Part shown: piece by piece, positions 12,562 to 21,936 of the stretch
Layout of the letters: the number at the start of each line of letters is the position of its first letter
How positions within the stretch are numbered: position 1 is the stretch's first letter
Assembly: GCF_017255185.1 (NCBI RefSeq)
Contig: NZ_JAFKCZ010000009.1
Span: 1-64,000 of the forward strand
DNA from: Parahaliea mediterranea
GTDB lineage: Bacteria > Pseudomonadota > Gammaproteobacteria > Pseudomonadales > Halieaceae
DNA length: 64,000 nt
Direction of reading: 5' to 3'
Notes under the pieces: generated by a model
What the model saw: the letters and a program-made list of their open reading frames with translations, nothing else
The model's database searches: none
Told to the model about the DNA's origin: nothing
Position numbers and translations under genes: made by a program

Positions 12562-14691
12562 CTAATCCTTGTCGGACGAGCCACCCGGACTGTGCACCGC
12601 GTAGCGCTGTTCCCTGAGCACCAGGGTATCCGCGAGAATATTGCCCGCCTCGGTCAGCAGCACGTCATCTCTGTCGGCCTCAGTCTCGGATTCGGTCTCG
12701 GGTGCTTCCTCGCTGTCGGCCTCCTCGTCGACCTCGTCATCCAGCGAGGTCAACAGTTCCTCGCCCCGCGCCGCGCGGCGCTTGTTCTCGATTGCCAGGG
12801 CCTTGCTGTCCTGGTCGTCGGCCAGGGCGCGACGGGCGTCCTCGTTCAGTGGCAGGCTCTTGAGATCGCGGCTCTCCTCCGCCAGGGCCACCTGGTCCTC
12901 CAGGTAGACAAAGTCGGGGTTGCTGCCACTGCGTTGCTGGAACAGGCGGGTAATTTCCGGCAGCACGCTGTCGATATCCGTGTAGCGGCGGTGCCGCACC
13001 GGGTTGATCTTGTCCCAGTTCAGGGCGTGATCCAGGGCGCTCTCGCCGATTTCCTCGTGGTCGTAGAGGGCCGGGAAGGTGATGTCGGGCACCACGCCGC
13101 GGTGCTGGGTGCTGTCGCCGGAGATGCGGTAGAACTTGGATTCGGTGAGTTTCAGCTGACCCTCGGTGAGCGGGATCAGGGTCTGCACGGTGCCCTTGCC
13201 GAAGGAGCGGTCGCCCACGATCAGGCCGCGGTCGTAGTCCTGGATGGCGCCGGCGAAAATCTCCGAGGCGGAGGCGCTGAGCCGGTTGATCAGCACCACC
13301 AGCGGACCGTCGTAGTAGGGGCCGCGCAGCCGCTTGCCGTCGCGCCAGACGCGGCGGGAGGAGTGGCGGATCTGCACCGTGGGGCCGTATTCGATGAACA
13401 GGCCGGTCAGCTCGTTGGCTTCCTGCAGCGAGCCTCCGCCGTTATTGCGCAGGTCGATGACCACGCCGTCCACCTGGTCCTCGGTCTGCAGCTCATCCAG
13501 CAGCTTGCGCACGTCGCGGGTGGTGCTCTTGTAGTCCTTCTCGCCCCGGCGCATGGCGTCGAAGTCGATGTAGAAGGCGGGAATGTCGATGACCCCGACC
13601 TTGATGGTCTCGTCGCCGTTGGGCACTTCCAGCACCTTCTTCTGCGCCGCCTGCTCCTCCAGCTTCACCTTGTTGCGCACGATGGTGATGTCCTTGCGCG
13701 CGGCGCTGTTGGGTGACTTGGCCGGCAGCACCTGCAGGCGCACGGTGGAGCCCTTGGGGCCGCGGATCAGCTCCACCACCTCGTCGAGGCGCCAGCCGAT
13801 CACGTCCTGGAATTCGCCGTCCTCGCCCTGGGCCACCGCCACGATGCGGTCGGAGGGGTTGAGGTCGCCCTGCTTGTCCGCCGGGCCCGCAGGGACCAGG
13901 CGCGCCACCTTGGTGTATTCATCCTCGAGCTGCAGGACCGCGCCGATACCCTCCAGCGACAGGCTCATGTTGATGTTGAAGTTTTCCGAGCGGCGCGGGG
14001 AGAGGTAGTTGGTGTGCGGGTCGTAGAGCTCGGTCAGGGCGTTGGCGTAGATCTGGAACACGTCCTGGTTGTTGTACTGCTTGACCCGCTGCAGCTGGTT
14101 GCGATAGCGCTTGCCCAGGGTGTCGACAATGTCGTCACTGGGTTTTTCCGCGAGGCGCAGGCTCAGTACCTGGTTTTTCAGGTGCCGGCGCCAGCGGTCG
14201 TCGAGCTCGGCGTCGTCCTTCGCCCAGGGGCGGTCGTCGGTGTCGAGCTGGTATTCCTCGTCCACGCTGAAGTCCATGGCCGCCACGGTGTCCGGCAGTT
14301 CTTCCACCACCCGCGACAAGCGCGCCTCCAGGCGTTGCTGGAAGCGGTTGAAGATGTTGAAACCCGAGTCCAGGCCGCCCCGGTGCAGCTCGTTGTCCAT
14401 GGACGTGCGGTAGCGCTCGAACTCGGCCACGTCGGCGGCGGTGAAGAACATCTTGCCGCTGTCCAGGCTGTCGATGTAATTGTCCAGGTGTTGCGAGGAG
14501 AGTGCGTCGTCGTAGCGCAATTTGGCGTAGTGGCGCTCCTCCAGCTGCTCGAGCATCTCCACGATGGTCTCGCGCTGCTCGTCGGTGTATTCAATCAGCG
14601 CCAGCGCCGGGAGCGGGCCGCCCGCCAGCAGGCCGGCGAGAAGCGCGATGGGCAGGCCGCGACGGGCCAGCTTGGTCAGGATCTGGGTCAA
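12562..14691 (-). CDS. prc: carboxy-terminal (tail-specific) protease Prc/Tsp
   Basis: This 709-residue periplasmic serine protease degrades ssrA-tagged and other proteins from their C-termini and trims PBP3 and murein hydrolases. It has a signal peptide (about 1-31, ending PALA), an N-terminal helical domain and a PDZ domain near residues 230-330 (GIGAVLQLEDEYTKVARLVP). The S41 catalytic domain follows, with S474 in LSASASEIF and K499 in FGKGTVQ, the exact 25-residue spacing of the Ser-Lys dyad. The C-terminal DUF3340 region ends in an acidic stretch. It is convergent with cysG across the hairpin. Confidence 0.96.
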   Translation of the reverse strand: MTQILTKLARRGLPIALLAGLLAGGPLPALALIEYTDEQRETIVEMLEQLEERHYAKLRYDDALSSQHLDNYIDSLDSGKMFFTAADVAEFERYRTSMDNELHRGGLDSGFNIFNRFQQRLEARLSRVVEELPDTVAAMDFSVDEEYQLDTDDRPWAKDDAELDDRWRRHLKNQVLSLRLAEKPSDDIVDTLGKRYRNQLQRVKQYNNQDVFQIYANALTELYDPHTNYLSPRRSENFNINMSLSLEGIGAVLQLEDEYTKVARLVPAGPADKQGDLNPSDRIVAVAQGEDGEFQDVIGWRLDEVVELIRGPKGSTVRLQVLPAKSPNSAARKDITIVRNKVKLEEQAAQKKVLEVPNGDETIKVGVIDIPAFYIDFDAMRRGEKDYKSTTRDVRKLLDELQTEDQVDGVVIDLRNNGGGSLQEANELTGLFIEYGPTVQIRHSSRRVWRDGKRLRGPYYDGPLVVLINRLSASASEIFAGAIQDYDRGLIVGDRSFGKGTVQTLIPLTEGQLKLTESKFYRISGDSTQHRGVVPDITFPALYDHEEIGESALDHALNWDKINPVRHRRYTDIDSVLPEITRLFQQRSGSNPDFVYLEDQVALAEESRDLKSLPLNEDARRALADDQDSKALAIENKRRAARGEELLTSLDDEVDEEADSEEAPETESETEADRDDVLLTEAGNILADTLVLREQRYAVHSPGGSSDKD

Positions 14692-14851
14692 AACAGCGTC
14701 ACCTCGTGTACTTATCGTGCCGCCAGCGTAAATACCGCGGGCATGTCACTCAAGTGTAAACCTCTTCGACGCGGGGTCAAATAGCGGGGAGTTAGAGCCC
14801 GGGAACGGGCGAAAGTTCGCCGCGGCCTGCCGCACCCGTCCGGGGAGCGCG

Positions 14852-15772
14852 CTACCAGGCCAGTTTCTCGTCGCGCACGAACAGCATGTCCATGACGATC
14901 TGCGGGTTCCAGGCAACCAGTTCCGCCTCGCTGGCCCGCCGTATCGCGTCCAGTTCCGCCACCGTGCGGATCGAAAAGGCCTCCGACACCACCACGTGCA
15001 CCAGCATATAGGTGTTGCGGCCGCGCTTGGTGACGCGCAGCTCCACGTGGTCGTAGTCCACCGCCGCCAGCGACGCGAGCAGGCGCCGCTCGATTTCCTT
15101 CACCAGGGGCCCCGGCGGCGCCATATTGACGATCTCCCGGAGACTGTCGCGCAGGATACCCAGGGGAATGGGCAGGGCGCACAGCACGATGGCGATCAGC
15201 AGCAGCGGGTCCACCAGCGGCGCGTAGCGCGACCAGGGGGATTGCTCCAGCCACCAGGCCAGGCTGAAGCCCAGCAGCACCGCGGCGCTGAGCAGGCCGT
15301 CGACAAACCAGGTTTTCGACTCCACCGCGACCAGGTCGGAGCGATGCAGCTGGCTGCTGCGGTACATCAACGCGGCCACCGCGAAACAACCCAGGGTGGC
15401 GAGCAGCCCGTAGAGCACCGCCAGGCCGTACTCCGCCTCGTTGCCCCCCGCCAGCAGCCGCTTGGCGGCCTCGGTGACGGCGTACACGCAGGCCACCAGG
15501 ACGAACAGGGCCTTGAACAGGTTGAGGGTGGGCTCCATGGCGGTGTAGCCGAAGTGAAAGCGATCGTCGTCGGGGCGCTCCGCCAGTTTCGCCACGCGCA
15601 GGGTGAGCAGGGCCACGCAGAAGGCGATCAGCGAGTAGATGCCATCGAACAGGATGGCGTCGGAGTTGGTGAGCAGGGCGAAACCCAGCGCCAGCGCGAC
15701 AAAAAACACCACGCCGTAGAGCGCGAAAGTCAGCGCCCGGCGCTCGCTGTGTACATGCAATTTGTCGTTCAT
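14852..15772 (-). CDS. cation diffusion facilitator family transporter (unusual metal site)
   Basis: This 306-residue inner membrane protein has six predicted helices and a short cytoplasmic C-terminal domain, the architecture of CDF divalent-metal/proton antiporters. FDGIYSLIAF aligns with helix 2 and KTWFVDGLLS with helix 5. In YiiP these helices carry D45/D49 and H153/D157, whereas here the positions read D..S and T..D, so half of the tetrahedral site is missing. It may move another cation or work differently. It is monocistronic, 160 bp beyond the prc start. Confidence 0.8.
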   Translation of the reverse strand: MNDKLHVHSERRALTFALYGVVFFVALALGFALLTNSDAILFDGIYSLIAFCVALLTLRVAKLAERPDDDRFHFGYTAMEPTLNLFKALFVLVACVYAVTEAAKRLLAGGNEAEYGLAVLYGLLATLGCFAVAALMYRSSQLHRSDLVAVESKTWFVDGLLSAAVLLGFSLAWWLEQSPWSRYAPLVDPLLLIAIVLCALPIPLGILRDSLREIVNMAPPGPLVKEIERRLLASLAAVDYDHVELRVTKRGRNTYMLVHVVVSEAFSIRTVAELDAIRRASEAELVAWNPQIVMDMLFVRDEKLAW

Positions 15773-15902
15773 GAGTATCCTCCATCGCCCAATATTCTAG
15801 GTAGTACCGCCGGTGCACGGTATTCCCCGCGGGGGTAGGCCACTTGAGTTGGGTAGTTGCCGGTGTAACAATCAGCCACCCAAACCAACCGGGAGCTACA
15901 AC

Positions 15903-17558
15903 ATGCCCAGAAAACACCCCTTGATCCTCTCGTCGCTGCTGCTGTCGTCGCAGTTGCTGGCCACCGCCGGCACGGCGGCCGCTGACGAGCCCGCGCTGTC
16001 GGTGAAAACCATGAAGAGCGTGACCCAGGAGTTGTCCTCGGACGCCTTCGAGGGACGCGCGCCCGGCACCGTGGGCGAGGAGAAAACCCTGGCCCTGCTG
16101 GAAAAGGAGTTCAGCGAGGCGGGCCTCAAGCCCGGTAATCAGGGCAGCTGGTTCCAGGATGTACCGCTGGTGCAGATCACCGCCGACAATGTCAGCGACC
16201 TCCGGGTTAGCGGCGGCGAGCGTGAGCTGAGCTACAAGTACGGCCCGGAGATGGTGGTATTCAGCTATCGCGTGACACCGAAAATCGCCATCGAGAACAG
16301 CGACGTGGTGTTTGTCGGCTACGGCATCAACGCACCCGAGAAAGGCTGGAACGATTACGAGGGTGTCGATGTCGAGGGCAAGACCGTCGTCATCCTGGTG
16401 AATGACCCGGACTACGAAACCGAAGACTTGCAGGGCACTTTCAACGGCCGCGCCATGACCTACTACGGCCGCTGGAGCTACAAGTACGAAGAGGCCGCCC
16501 GCCAGGGCGCCGCGGCGGCGCTGATCGTGCACGACACCGTGCCCGCGGCCTACGGCTGGAACGTGGTGGAGTCCTCCAACACCGGCCCGCAGCACGTGGC
16601 CGACGCCGCCAACGGGCACATGGACCAGACCCTCGCCAATGGCTGGATCCAGAAATCCGTGGCGGCGGAACTGCTGGCCAGCGCCGGTCAGGACCTGGAC
16701 GCCCTGACCGCGGCGGCGAAAAAGCCGGGGTTCAAGTCGGTGGACCTGGGGCTCAAGGCCTCGCTGTCCTTCGACAACCAGATCGAGAAGCAGCGTTCGA
16801 AGAACGTGATCGGCGTCCTGCCCGGCAATGAGCGACCCGACGAATACGTGCTCTACACCGCGCACTGGGATCACCTGGGCCGCTGCGGCGCCGATGAAAC
16901 CGGTGACGACATCTGCAACGGCGCCATCGACAACGCCACCGGCACCGCGGCGCTGGTGGCCCTGGCGGAGGCCCATGTGGCCGCCGGCCCCACCGCGCGC
17001 AGCATCGTGTTCCTGGCGGTCACCGCCGAGGAATCGGGCCTGCTGGGCTCCGAATCCTATGCCGCCAATCCGGTCTACCCGCTGTCACGGACCGCCGGTG
17101 GTATCAACATGGACGCCTTCAGCATGACCGGCCAGGCCCGGGACGTGGTGGTGATCGGCAAGGGCAAGTCCGAGCTGGACAGTTACCTTGAGGCCGCGGT
17201 GGCGGCCGACGGCCGGGTGGCCAGGAACGAGCCCACACCGGAGAAGGGGTACTACTATCGCTCCGATCACTTCAGTTTCGCCAAGCGCGGGGTGCCGATG
17301 CTGTACTTCGAGGGTGGCGAGGACCTGGTCAAGGGCGGTGTGGCCGCCGGGCGCGCCGCGGCCGAGGACTTTACCGAGCACCGCTACCACGGGCCCCAGG
17401 ACGAGTACGATCCCGATTGGGACTGGTCCGGCGTGATGGCCGACCTGAAGCTGTACTACCGGATCGGCCGCGACCTCGCCAACACCGACCAGTGGCCCAA
17501 CTGGGTCGAGGGTGACGAATTCCGCGCGGTACGTGACGCCAGCCGCGGCGCCGAGTAA
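15903..17558 (+). CDS. M28 family metallopeptidase with PA domain insert
   Basis: This 551-residue secreted zinc aminopeptidase-like protein has a signal peptide ending ATAGTAAADE and a PA-like insert around residues 130-250 (VVFVGYGINAPEKGWNDYEG). The M28 core has H321 in TAHWDHLG, then IDNATGTAAL, TAEESGLLGSE, NMDAF and the final His in YYYRSDHFSFAKRGVP. These are the metal ligands and the catalytic Glu. The start at 15903 is preferred over an upstream in-frame start because GGGAG lies 8 bases before it and the signal peptide follows directly. Relatives digest peptides in the periplasm or outside the cell. Confidence 0.9.
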   Translation: MPRKHPLILSSLLLSSQLLATAGTAAADEPALSVKTMKSVTQELSSDAFEGRAPGTVGEEKTLALLEKEFSEAGLKPGNQGSWFQDVPLVQITADNVSDLRVSGGERELSYKYGPEMVVFSYRVTPKIAIENSDVVFVGYGINAPEKGWNDYEGVDVEGKTVVILVNDPDYETEDLQGTFNGRAMTYYGRWSYKYEEAARQGAAAALIVHDTVPAAYGWNVVESSNTGPQHVADAANGHMDQTLANGWIQKSVAAELLASAGQDLDALTAAAKKPGFKSVDLGLKASLSFDNQIEKQRSKNVIGVLPGNERPDEYVLYTAHWDHLGRCGADETGDDICNGAIDNATGTAALVALAEAHVAAGPTARSIVFLAVTAEESGLLGSESYAANPVYPLSRTAGGINMDAFSMTGQARDVVVIGKGKSELDSYLEAAVAADGRVARNEPTPEKGYYYRSDHFSFAKRGVPMLYFEGGEDLVKGGVAAGRAAAEDFTEHRYHGPQDEYDPDWDWSGVMADLKLYYRIGRDLANTDQWPNWVEGDEFRAVRDASRGAE

Positions 17559-17586
17559 TTTTCAACCCTCTTCACCGCAAATGAAA

Positions 17587-17614
17587 GCGGCGCCGGCCCA
17601 AACGCCGGCGCCGC
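17587..17614. terminator. GC-rich hairpin downstream of the M28 peptidase
   Basis: Perfect 11 bp arms (17587-17597 and 17604-17614) enclose a 6 base loop, 29 bases after the peptidase stop. No T-run follows, so it is either a weak intrinsic terminator or a 3-prime mRNA-protecting stem. Confidence 0.5.
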
Positions 17615-17681
17615 CTGTCCCGCGCAAGGCGGTTGTGCTATACCTTTGTCCTGAATTTCCCGTTTCCCTCTGTCTAAGTGG

Positions 17682-18716
17682 ATGTGGACTATGCCAGGCA
17701 ACAGGCTCCTTGTGTCGTTATTACTTCCCCTGCTCGCGTTGTCCGCGTGCAAGGTCCGGGTTACCGTGCCGGAAGGCGGATCGGTAATCTCCGCTTCCGG
17801 GGCGCACGATTGCGCGGCGGGCAAGCACTGTGTCATTGACGTATACGACACGACCTTCGATGAAACCTTCACCGCCAAACCCGCGCAGGGCTATCGGTTC
17901 ACGGGGTGGCGCAAACGCCACGGGGGCTTCTGTGGCGGCAATACCACGCCCTGCCGGCTCGCGACCACCGGCTTCGAAGACAATTCCGACCTGATGCAGA
18001 TTCTCGAAAGCGACCAGGTGTTCTATCTGGAGCCCGTCTTTGAGTCCACCGAGCCGGGAGACCTGGGCAATGAGCACGGAAGCGTCTGTTTCAACCGGGC
18101 TCTGCTGGCGGAGGGGGGCGGTTTCGAAACACGCTACCGTTCACCCGGCGGCAACCAGGGCTACCAGTACACGAATTATGACCAGGTGGTGAGTGGTCGG
18201 GGCATGCTCAATGGCAACGGTGGTCGCAGGGCGTTGATCGTACAGGAAACCGAGGGCGACCCGGGTAGCCTGGCGGAGTCCGAGATGATCTTTACAGTCA
18301 ATGGCGACAGGCATCGAGTCAGGTACTATGGCCTGCGCACCCAGGTGTCGCGTCCCCAGCGTATCAACGCGGTGCACAGTTATTCACCCTATAAACTGGT
18401 GCGCTGGGATCTCGCGGCGGGTGGGGAGTTCGTTCAGAACTATGCCGCCCGGGTTGAGCGGGATGGTTTCATCAGCGAGAAAGACGTGGTCCTCACCACG
18501 CGTTACCTGGGCACCGAGACCATCGCGGTACCCGCGGGCCAGTTCTCCACCTGTCGCGTTGAAGAGCGCTATGTCGAAACCGATGCATCGGGTGTCGCCA
18601 CCGAAACCTTGCAGACCTTGTGGTACGGCGTGGGGAGCGGCATTTTGCTCAAAGAGCGCTCCGAGTTTACCGATACCGAATTCGTATCCGGCACGGTCAA
18701 TGGTCAGGAGCTATAA
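17682..18716 (+). CDS. putative lipoprotein of unknown function
   Basis: This 344-residue protein starts with a type II signal and lipobox LLALSAC, placing the lipidated Cys near residue 23 and the protein in the outer or inner membrane facing the periplasm. Residues 23-130 resemble the Cys-containing, beta-rich repeats of InlB-like surface proteins (FTAKPAQGYRFTGWRKRHGG). The remainder is a beta-rich domain with no motif I recognise (VPAGQFSTCRVEERY recalls DUF3108-like lipoproteins). ATG at 17691 is an alternative start. It stands alone between the peptidase and the phosphoryl-transfer operon. Confidence 0.75.
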   Translation: MWTMPGNRLLVSLLLPLLALSACKVRVTVPEGGSVISASGAHDCAAGKHCVIDVYDTTFDETFTAKPAQGYRFTGWRKRHGGFCGGNTTPCRLATTGFEDNSDLMQILESDQVFYLEPVFESTEPGDLGNEHGSVCFNRALLAEGGGFETRYRSPGGNQGYQYTNYDQVVSGRGMLNGNGGRRALIVQETEGDPGSLAESEMIFTVNGDRHRVRYYGLRTQVSRPQRINAVHSYSPYKLVRWDLAAGGEFVQNYAARVERDGFISEKDVVLTTRYLGTETIAVPAGQFSTCRVEERYVETDASGVATETLQTLWYGVGSGILLKERSEFTDTEFVSGTVNGQEL

Positions 18717-18949
18717 AAACGATAAAAAACAATATGTTGTGTAATCTTTCTCCAATGCCTGCTTAGGCTCGCCCGGCGCGGTCCGGCACTGTGGCCGGGC
18801 GACGGGGGCGGGGATAGAGCCGCGCCGGGGGGCCGCCGGCGCCTTGCGCGGGCCCCGCGGTGGATGGGGTTCGGCGGTGTGTGCTATACCTGTGCACCGT
18901 GCGCCGCGGCGGTTGCTCGCCGTCGGTTTCCATCCCCGAGAGGTATCCA

Positions 18950-19423
18950 TTGCCGGACCTGCAGCCCGATATCCGCAACGCCGTGCGCGCCCTGATTATC
19001 GAGGGCGGCGCCGTGTTGGTGCTGGAGAAAACGGACCGGGGCCGCGGCCGGCGTTTCGCGCTGCCCGGTGGCGCCCAGGATGTGGGGGAATCCCTGCGGG
19101 ACACCCTGCAGCGCGAGTGCCTCGAGGAAATTGGCACGCGGGTGGAGATTGGCGGGCTGCGGTTTTGCTGCGACTACTTCAAGCGGCGAAACACGACGCC
19201 CCCGAGCCGGCGTCACGTGGTGGAGTTCGTGTTCGACTGTGGCGTTCCCGCGGGTTATCGCCCGGGCTGCGGGAGTCGCCCCGACAAGCACCAGCTCGGT
19301 GTTTGCTGGCTGCCCCTTGAGCAGTTGCCGGGCCTGGAACTGATACCCGGCTACCTGCTGGACCTGTTGCCTCGCAAAGCGGGAGTTAACCCGGTTTACG
19401 CGGGGACCTTTCATGGGCAATAG
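18950..19423 (+). CDS. Nudix hydrolase, first gene of the GAK-like operon
   Basis: This 157-residue protein has a perfect Nudix box at residues 41-62 (GAQDVGESLRD, then RECLEEIG), which binds Mg and hydrolyses a nucleoside diphosphate linked to another moiety. TTG at 18950 is chosen because GAGAGG lies about 7 bases upstream and the Nudix fold starts right there; a longer frame upstream has no family match. The gene overlaps the next one by 11 bases. The substrate is unknown. Its position suggests it acts on a nucleotide or phosphorylated compound handled by the neighbouring kinases and ligase. Confidence 0.85.
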   Translation: MPDLQPDIRNAVRALIIEGGAVLVLEKTDRGRGRRFALPGGAQDVGESLRDTLQRECLEEIGTRVEIGGLRFCCDYFKRRNTTPPSRRHVVEFVFDCGVPAGYRPGCGSRPDKHQLGVCWLPLEQLPGLELIPGYLLDLLPRKAGVNPVYAGTFHGQ

Positions 19424-21050
19424 CCTCCCGCCAGAGGCGACGGGCAACCTGCGTTTCCTGGTGGTGGAAGTGGAGTCCCAGGTCAGCAACCTCGGCGCCT
19501 ATTTCAAAACCCCATCGGCCTCCCTGGCTCGTCGCGTCGCCGATCGCGGGGGCTATGCCGACAATCTCCAGCTGAGGATACAGAACAGCTGCGCGAGTGA
19601 ACTGGCGCGGGGCACCGTCACCGAGAGTGGGCAGCTGGCCCTGCACAGCCTGGCGGTGATCGCCGCGCAACTGGAGCGTATCAGTGCGTGCTGCCGGGAT
19701 GTACTGGAGCAGTTGGCCGAGCTGGAGTGCGTGGAAAATGTCTACCCCATGGCTTTCGCGTCAATGCTGGGCAAGGTCCGGCGCGGCGTGCGGGATGTCG
19801 AGTCGGCGGTGCTGGGCCGCGATACCCAGCTCGCCCTGGCGGTGGGTCGCATCGACCAGAAGCTTGAGCGGGCCTACGCCCGCCTGCGCAACGACCTGAC
19901 CGTGCGATTGAAAAAGGGCGGCGCCACCGATGAATTGGTTCAGGCGATGTTTGCCGCGTACACGGTCAAGCAGATGGGGACCGCGCTGTTGCGCGCCAGC
20001 GAGTCCGTTATCTCCGCCAACCTGGGACAGGCGATCAATTTCGAGCGATTCCGAACCCTGCAAGCGGTCACCGATGACCTGCCCGGGGTGGAGTCCCTGC
20101 GCGTCGCCAAGGTGGCCGAGACGCGCTCGGGCAGCGCCATCGCCGGCCTGGCTGATTCCCGTGCCGACGGCGATGACTATCTGGCGATCTACAAGGACGG
20201 CCAGCGCGCCAAGCTAAAGGAGGAAAAGCAGGGCGTGAAAAGCTGGCACGCGATCTTTCCCGGCCTGGCGCCGCGTATCCTCTCCTACAAGAAGCGCGGC
20301 GAGTCGGCTTCGCTGCTGATCGAACACCTGCCCGGGCTGACCTTCGACAAATTGCTGCTGAACGAATCGGACACCGCGGTGAACGACGGGCTGCGGCAGT
20401 TGGGCAAAACCCTGCGCACGGTGTGGAGCGAGACCCGCACCGAGCGCGGCGTGAACGCCGCGTTCATGCGCCAGCTGGAGCGGCGGCTGCCGGACGTCTA
20501 CAAGATTCACCCGGAGTTCGACCTGGGCACCAGTCGCATCTGCGGGCTGGAGGTGCCGGGCTTTCGCGACCTGGTGCAACGCGCGGGGCGCCGGGAGCGC
20601 AAGCTCGGGGCGCCGTTTTCCGTGTATATCCACGGTGATTTCAACGTCGACAACATTATTTTCGACCCGCTGGAGCGGCGGATCAATTTCATCGATCTCC
20701 ATCGCTCGCGGTACATGGATTACGTGCAGGATGTCTCGGTTTTCATGGTGTCGAACTACCGCCTGCAGATCCTCGATACACCGCTGCGGCAACGCCTGAT
20801 GGGAGCCTCGCTGGACCTGTACCGGATGGCCGCGCGCTTCGCCGGCAAGCAGGGGGACAGCACCTTCGAGTGGCGACTTGCCCTGGGCCTGGCGCGCTCC
20901 TTTGCCACCTCGACCCGCTTTATCCTGGACAAGTCCATGGCGCGCCGTATGCTGTTGCGCTCGCGATACCTGTTGGAATTGGCGCTGGGGGTCGACAGGG
21001 GCGCCGAGGCCGAATTCCGTATTCCACTCAAGGAGATATTTGTTGACTGA
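19413..21050 (+). CDS. PhoU-like domain fused to aminoglycoside-phosphotransferase-type kinase
   Basis: This 545-residue cytoplasmic protein has two parts. Residues 1-220 are all-helical and PhoU-like (coiled three-helix repeats, no membrane segment). Residues 250-545 form an APH/choline-kinase-like fold with the catalytic loop H407-G-D409-F-N-V-D-N414 and the metal-binding Asp in FIDLHR (D428). Such kinases phosphorylate small molecules. PhoU domains sense phosphate state or bind metal clusters, so this may be a phosphate-responsive metabolite kinase. It overlaps the Nudix gene (11 bases) and the ATP-grasp gene (8 bases). The fusion reading is firm; the substrate is unknown. Confidence 0.8.
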   Translation: MGNSLPPEATGNLRFLVVEVESQVSNLGAYFKTPSASLARRVADRGGYADNLQLRIQNSCASELARGTVTESGQLALHSLAVIAAQLERISACCRDVLEQLAELECVENVYPMAFASMLGKVRRGVRDVESAVLGRDTQLALAVGRIDQKLERAYARLRNDLTVRLKKGGATDELVQAMFAAYTVKQMGTALLRASESVISANLGQAINFERFRTLQAVTDDLPGVESLRVAKVAETRSGSAIAGLADSRADGDDYLAIYKDGQRAKLKEEKQGVKSWHAIFPGLAPRILSYKKRGESASLLIEHLPGLTFDKLLLNESDTAVNDGLRQLGKTLRTVWSETRTERGVNAAFMRQLERRLPDVYKIHPEFDLGTSRICGLEVPGFRDLVQRAGRRERKLGAPFSVYIHGDFNVDNIIFDPLERRINFIDLHRSRYMDYVQDVSVFMVSNYRLQILDTPLRQRLMGASLDLYRMAARFAGKQGDSTFEWRLALGLARSFATSTRFILDKSMARRMLLRSRYLLELALGVDRGAEAEFRIPLKEIFVD

Positions 21051-21936
21051 ACTCAAGGTCGGCGTGATCGGCATCCCCGGCAAATGGTCCACCGAGGCCC
21101 TGGCTGACGCCCTGGAATCGCGCACGGGCTTTCGCCGGGTCATCGACATGGCCGAGGTGGTGGCCGACCTCGACCGGCCCGCGTTAATGTGCGATGGCCT
21201 CGAACTGGGCGGGCTGGATGCCGTGGTGGTCAAGAAAATCAGCCGCGATTACAGCCCCCACACCCTGGATCGGCTGGAATTGCTGCGCCTGCTGGAACAA
21301 CAGGGTGTGCGGGTGTTCAGTCCGGCCGGGAGCATGCTGCGGCTCATCGACCGCCTGGCCTGTACAGTGACTTTGCGCAATGCCGGTATTCCGATGCCCC
21401 AGACCCGGGTGACGGAGTGCCCCGGGCAGGCGTTGGCCGCGGTCCGCGAGTTTGGCAGCGCGGTTTTCAAGCCGCTGTACTCCACCAAGGCCCGCGGTAT
21501 GCGCGTGCTGTCGCTTGCGGAGGGCGAGCGCGGCCTGAAGAAGCATATCGCGCGGTTTCACCAGGACAACCCGGTGATGTATATCCAGCGCAAACTGGAA
21601 TTGCCGGGGCGCGATCTCGGTCTGGTCTACCTCGGCGGCGAGTACCTCGGCGCCTACGCCCGGATCTCCCGGGGCGATGCCTGGAATACCACCATACACA
21701 GCGGCGGCAAATACGCTCCCTGCGAGCCCGGCGCGGTATTGATCGAACTCGGGCGGCGCGCCCAGGCACCCTTCGCCCTGGACTTCACCACCGTTGATAT
21801 CGCCGAGACGGAGCACGGCCCGGTGGTGTTCGAGGTGTCGGCCTTTGGCGGGTTTCGCGGGGCCAGGGAGGGCGCGGGAATCGATGCCGCGGCCGCCTAC
21901 GCCGACTATGTCCTGCAAGGGCTCGCGGGCCAATGA
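21043..21936 (+). CDS. ATP-grasp enzyme of the GAK system
   Basis: This 297-residue protein has a RimK-like ATP-grasp fold. An N-terminal pre-ATP-grasp domain (LKVGVIGIPGKWSTEALA) comes first. The ATP-binding part follows, with AVFKPLYSTKARGM, MYIQRKLELPGRDLGLVYLG and the metal-binding end VVFEVSAFGGFRGAREG. ATP-grasp ligases join a carboxylate to an amine or thiol through an acyl phosphate. TTG at 21043 is chosen because AGGAG (21031-21035) is 7 bases upstream; it overlaps the preceding stop. I match it from memory to the 'GAK system ATP-grasp enzyme' family, which has no known substrate. It overlaps the kinase gene by ATGA. Confidence 0.85.
   Translation: MTELKVGVIGIPGKWSTEALADALESRTGFRRVIDMAEVVADLDRPALMCDGLELGGLDAVVVKKISRDYSPHTLDRLELLRLLEQQGVRVFSPAGSMLRLIDRLACTVTLRNAGIPMPQTRVTECPGQALAAVREFGSAVFKPLYSTKARGMRVLSLAEGERGLKKHIARFHQDNPVMYIQRKLELPGRDLGLVYLGGEYLGAYARISRGDAWNTTIHSGGKYAPCEPGAVLIELGRRAQAPFALDFTTVDIAETEHGPVVFEVSAFGGFRGAREGAGIDAAAAYADYVLQGLAGQ

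Noticed and set aside
14712-16976. 754-codon leftward frame across the CDF and M28 genes
   Set aside because: Overlaps two well-supported genes and shows no recognisable domain.
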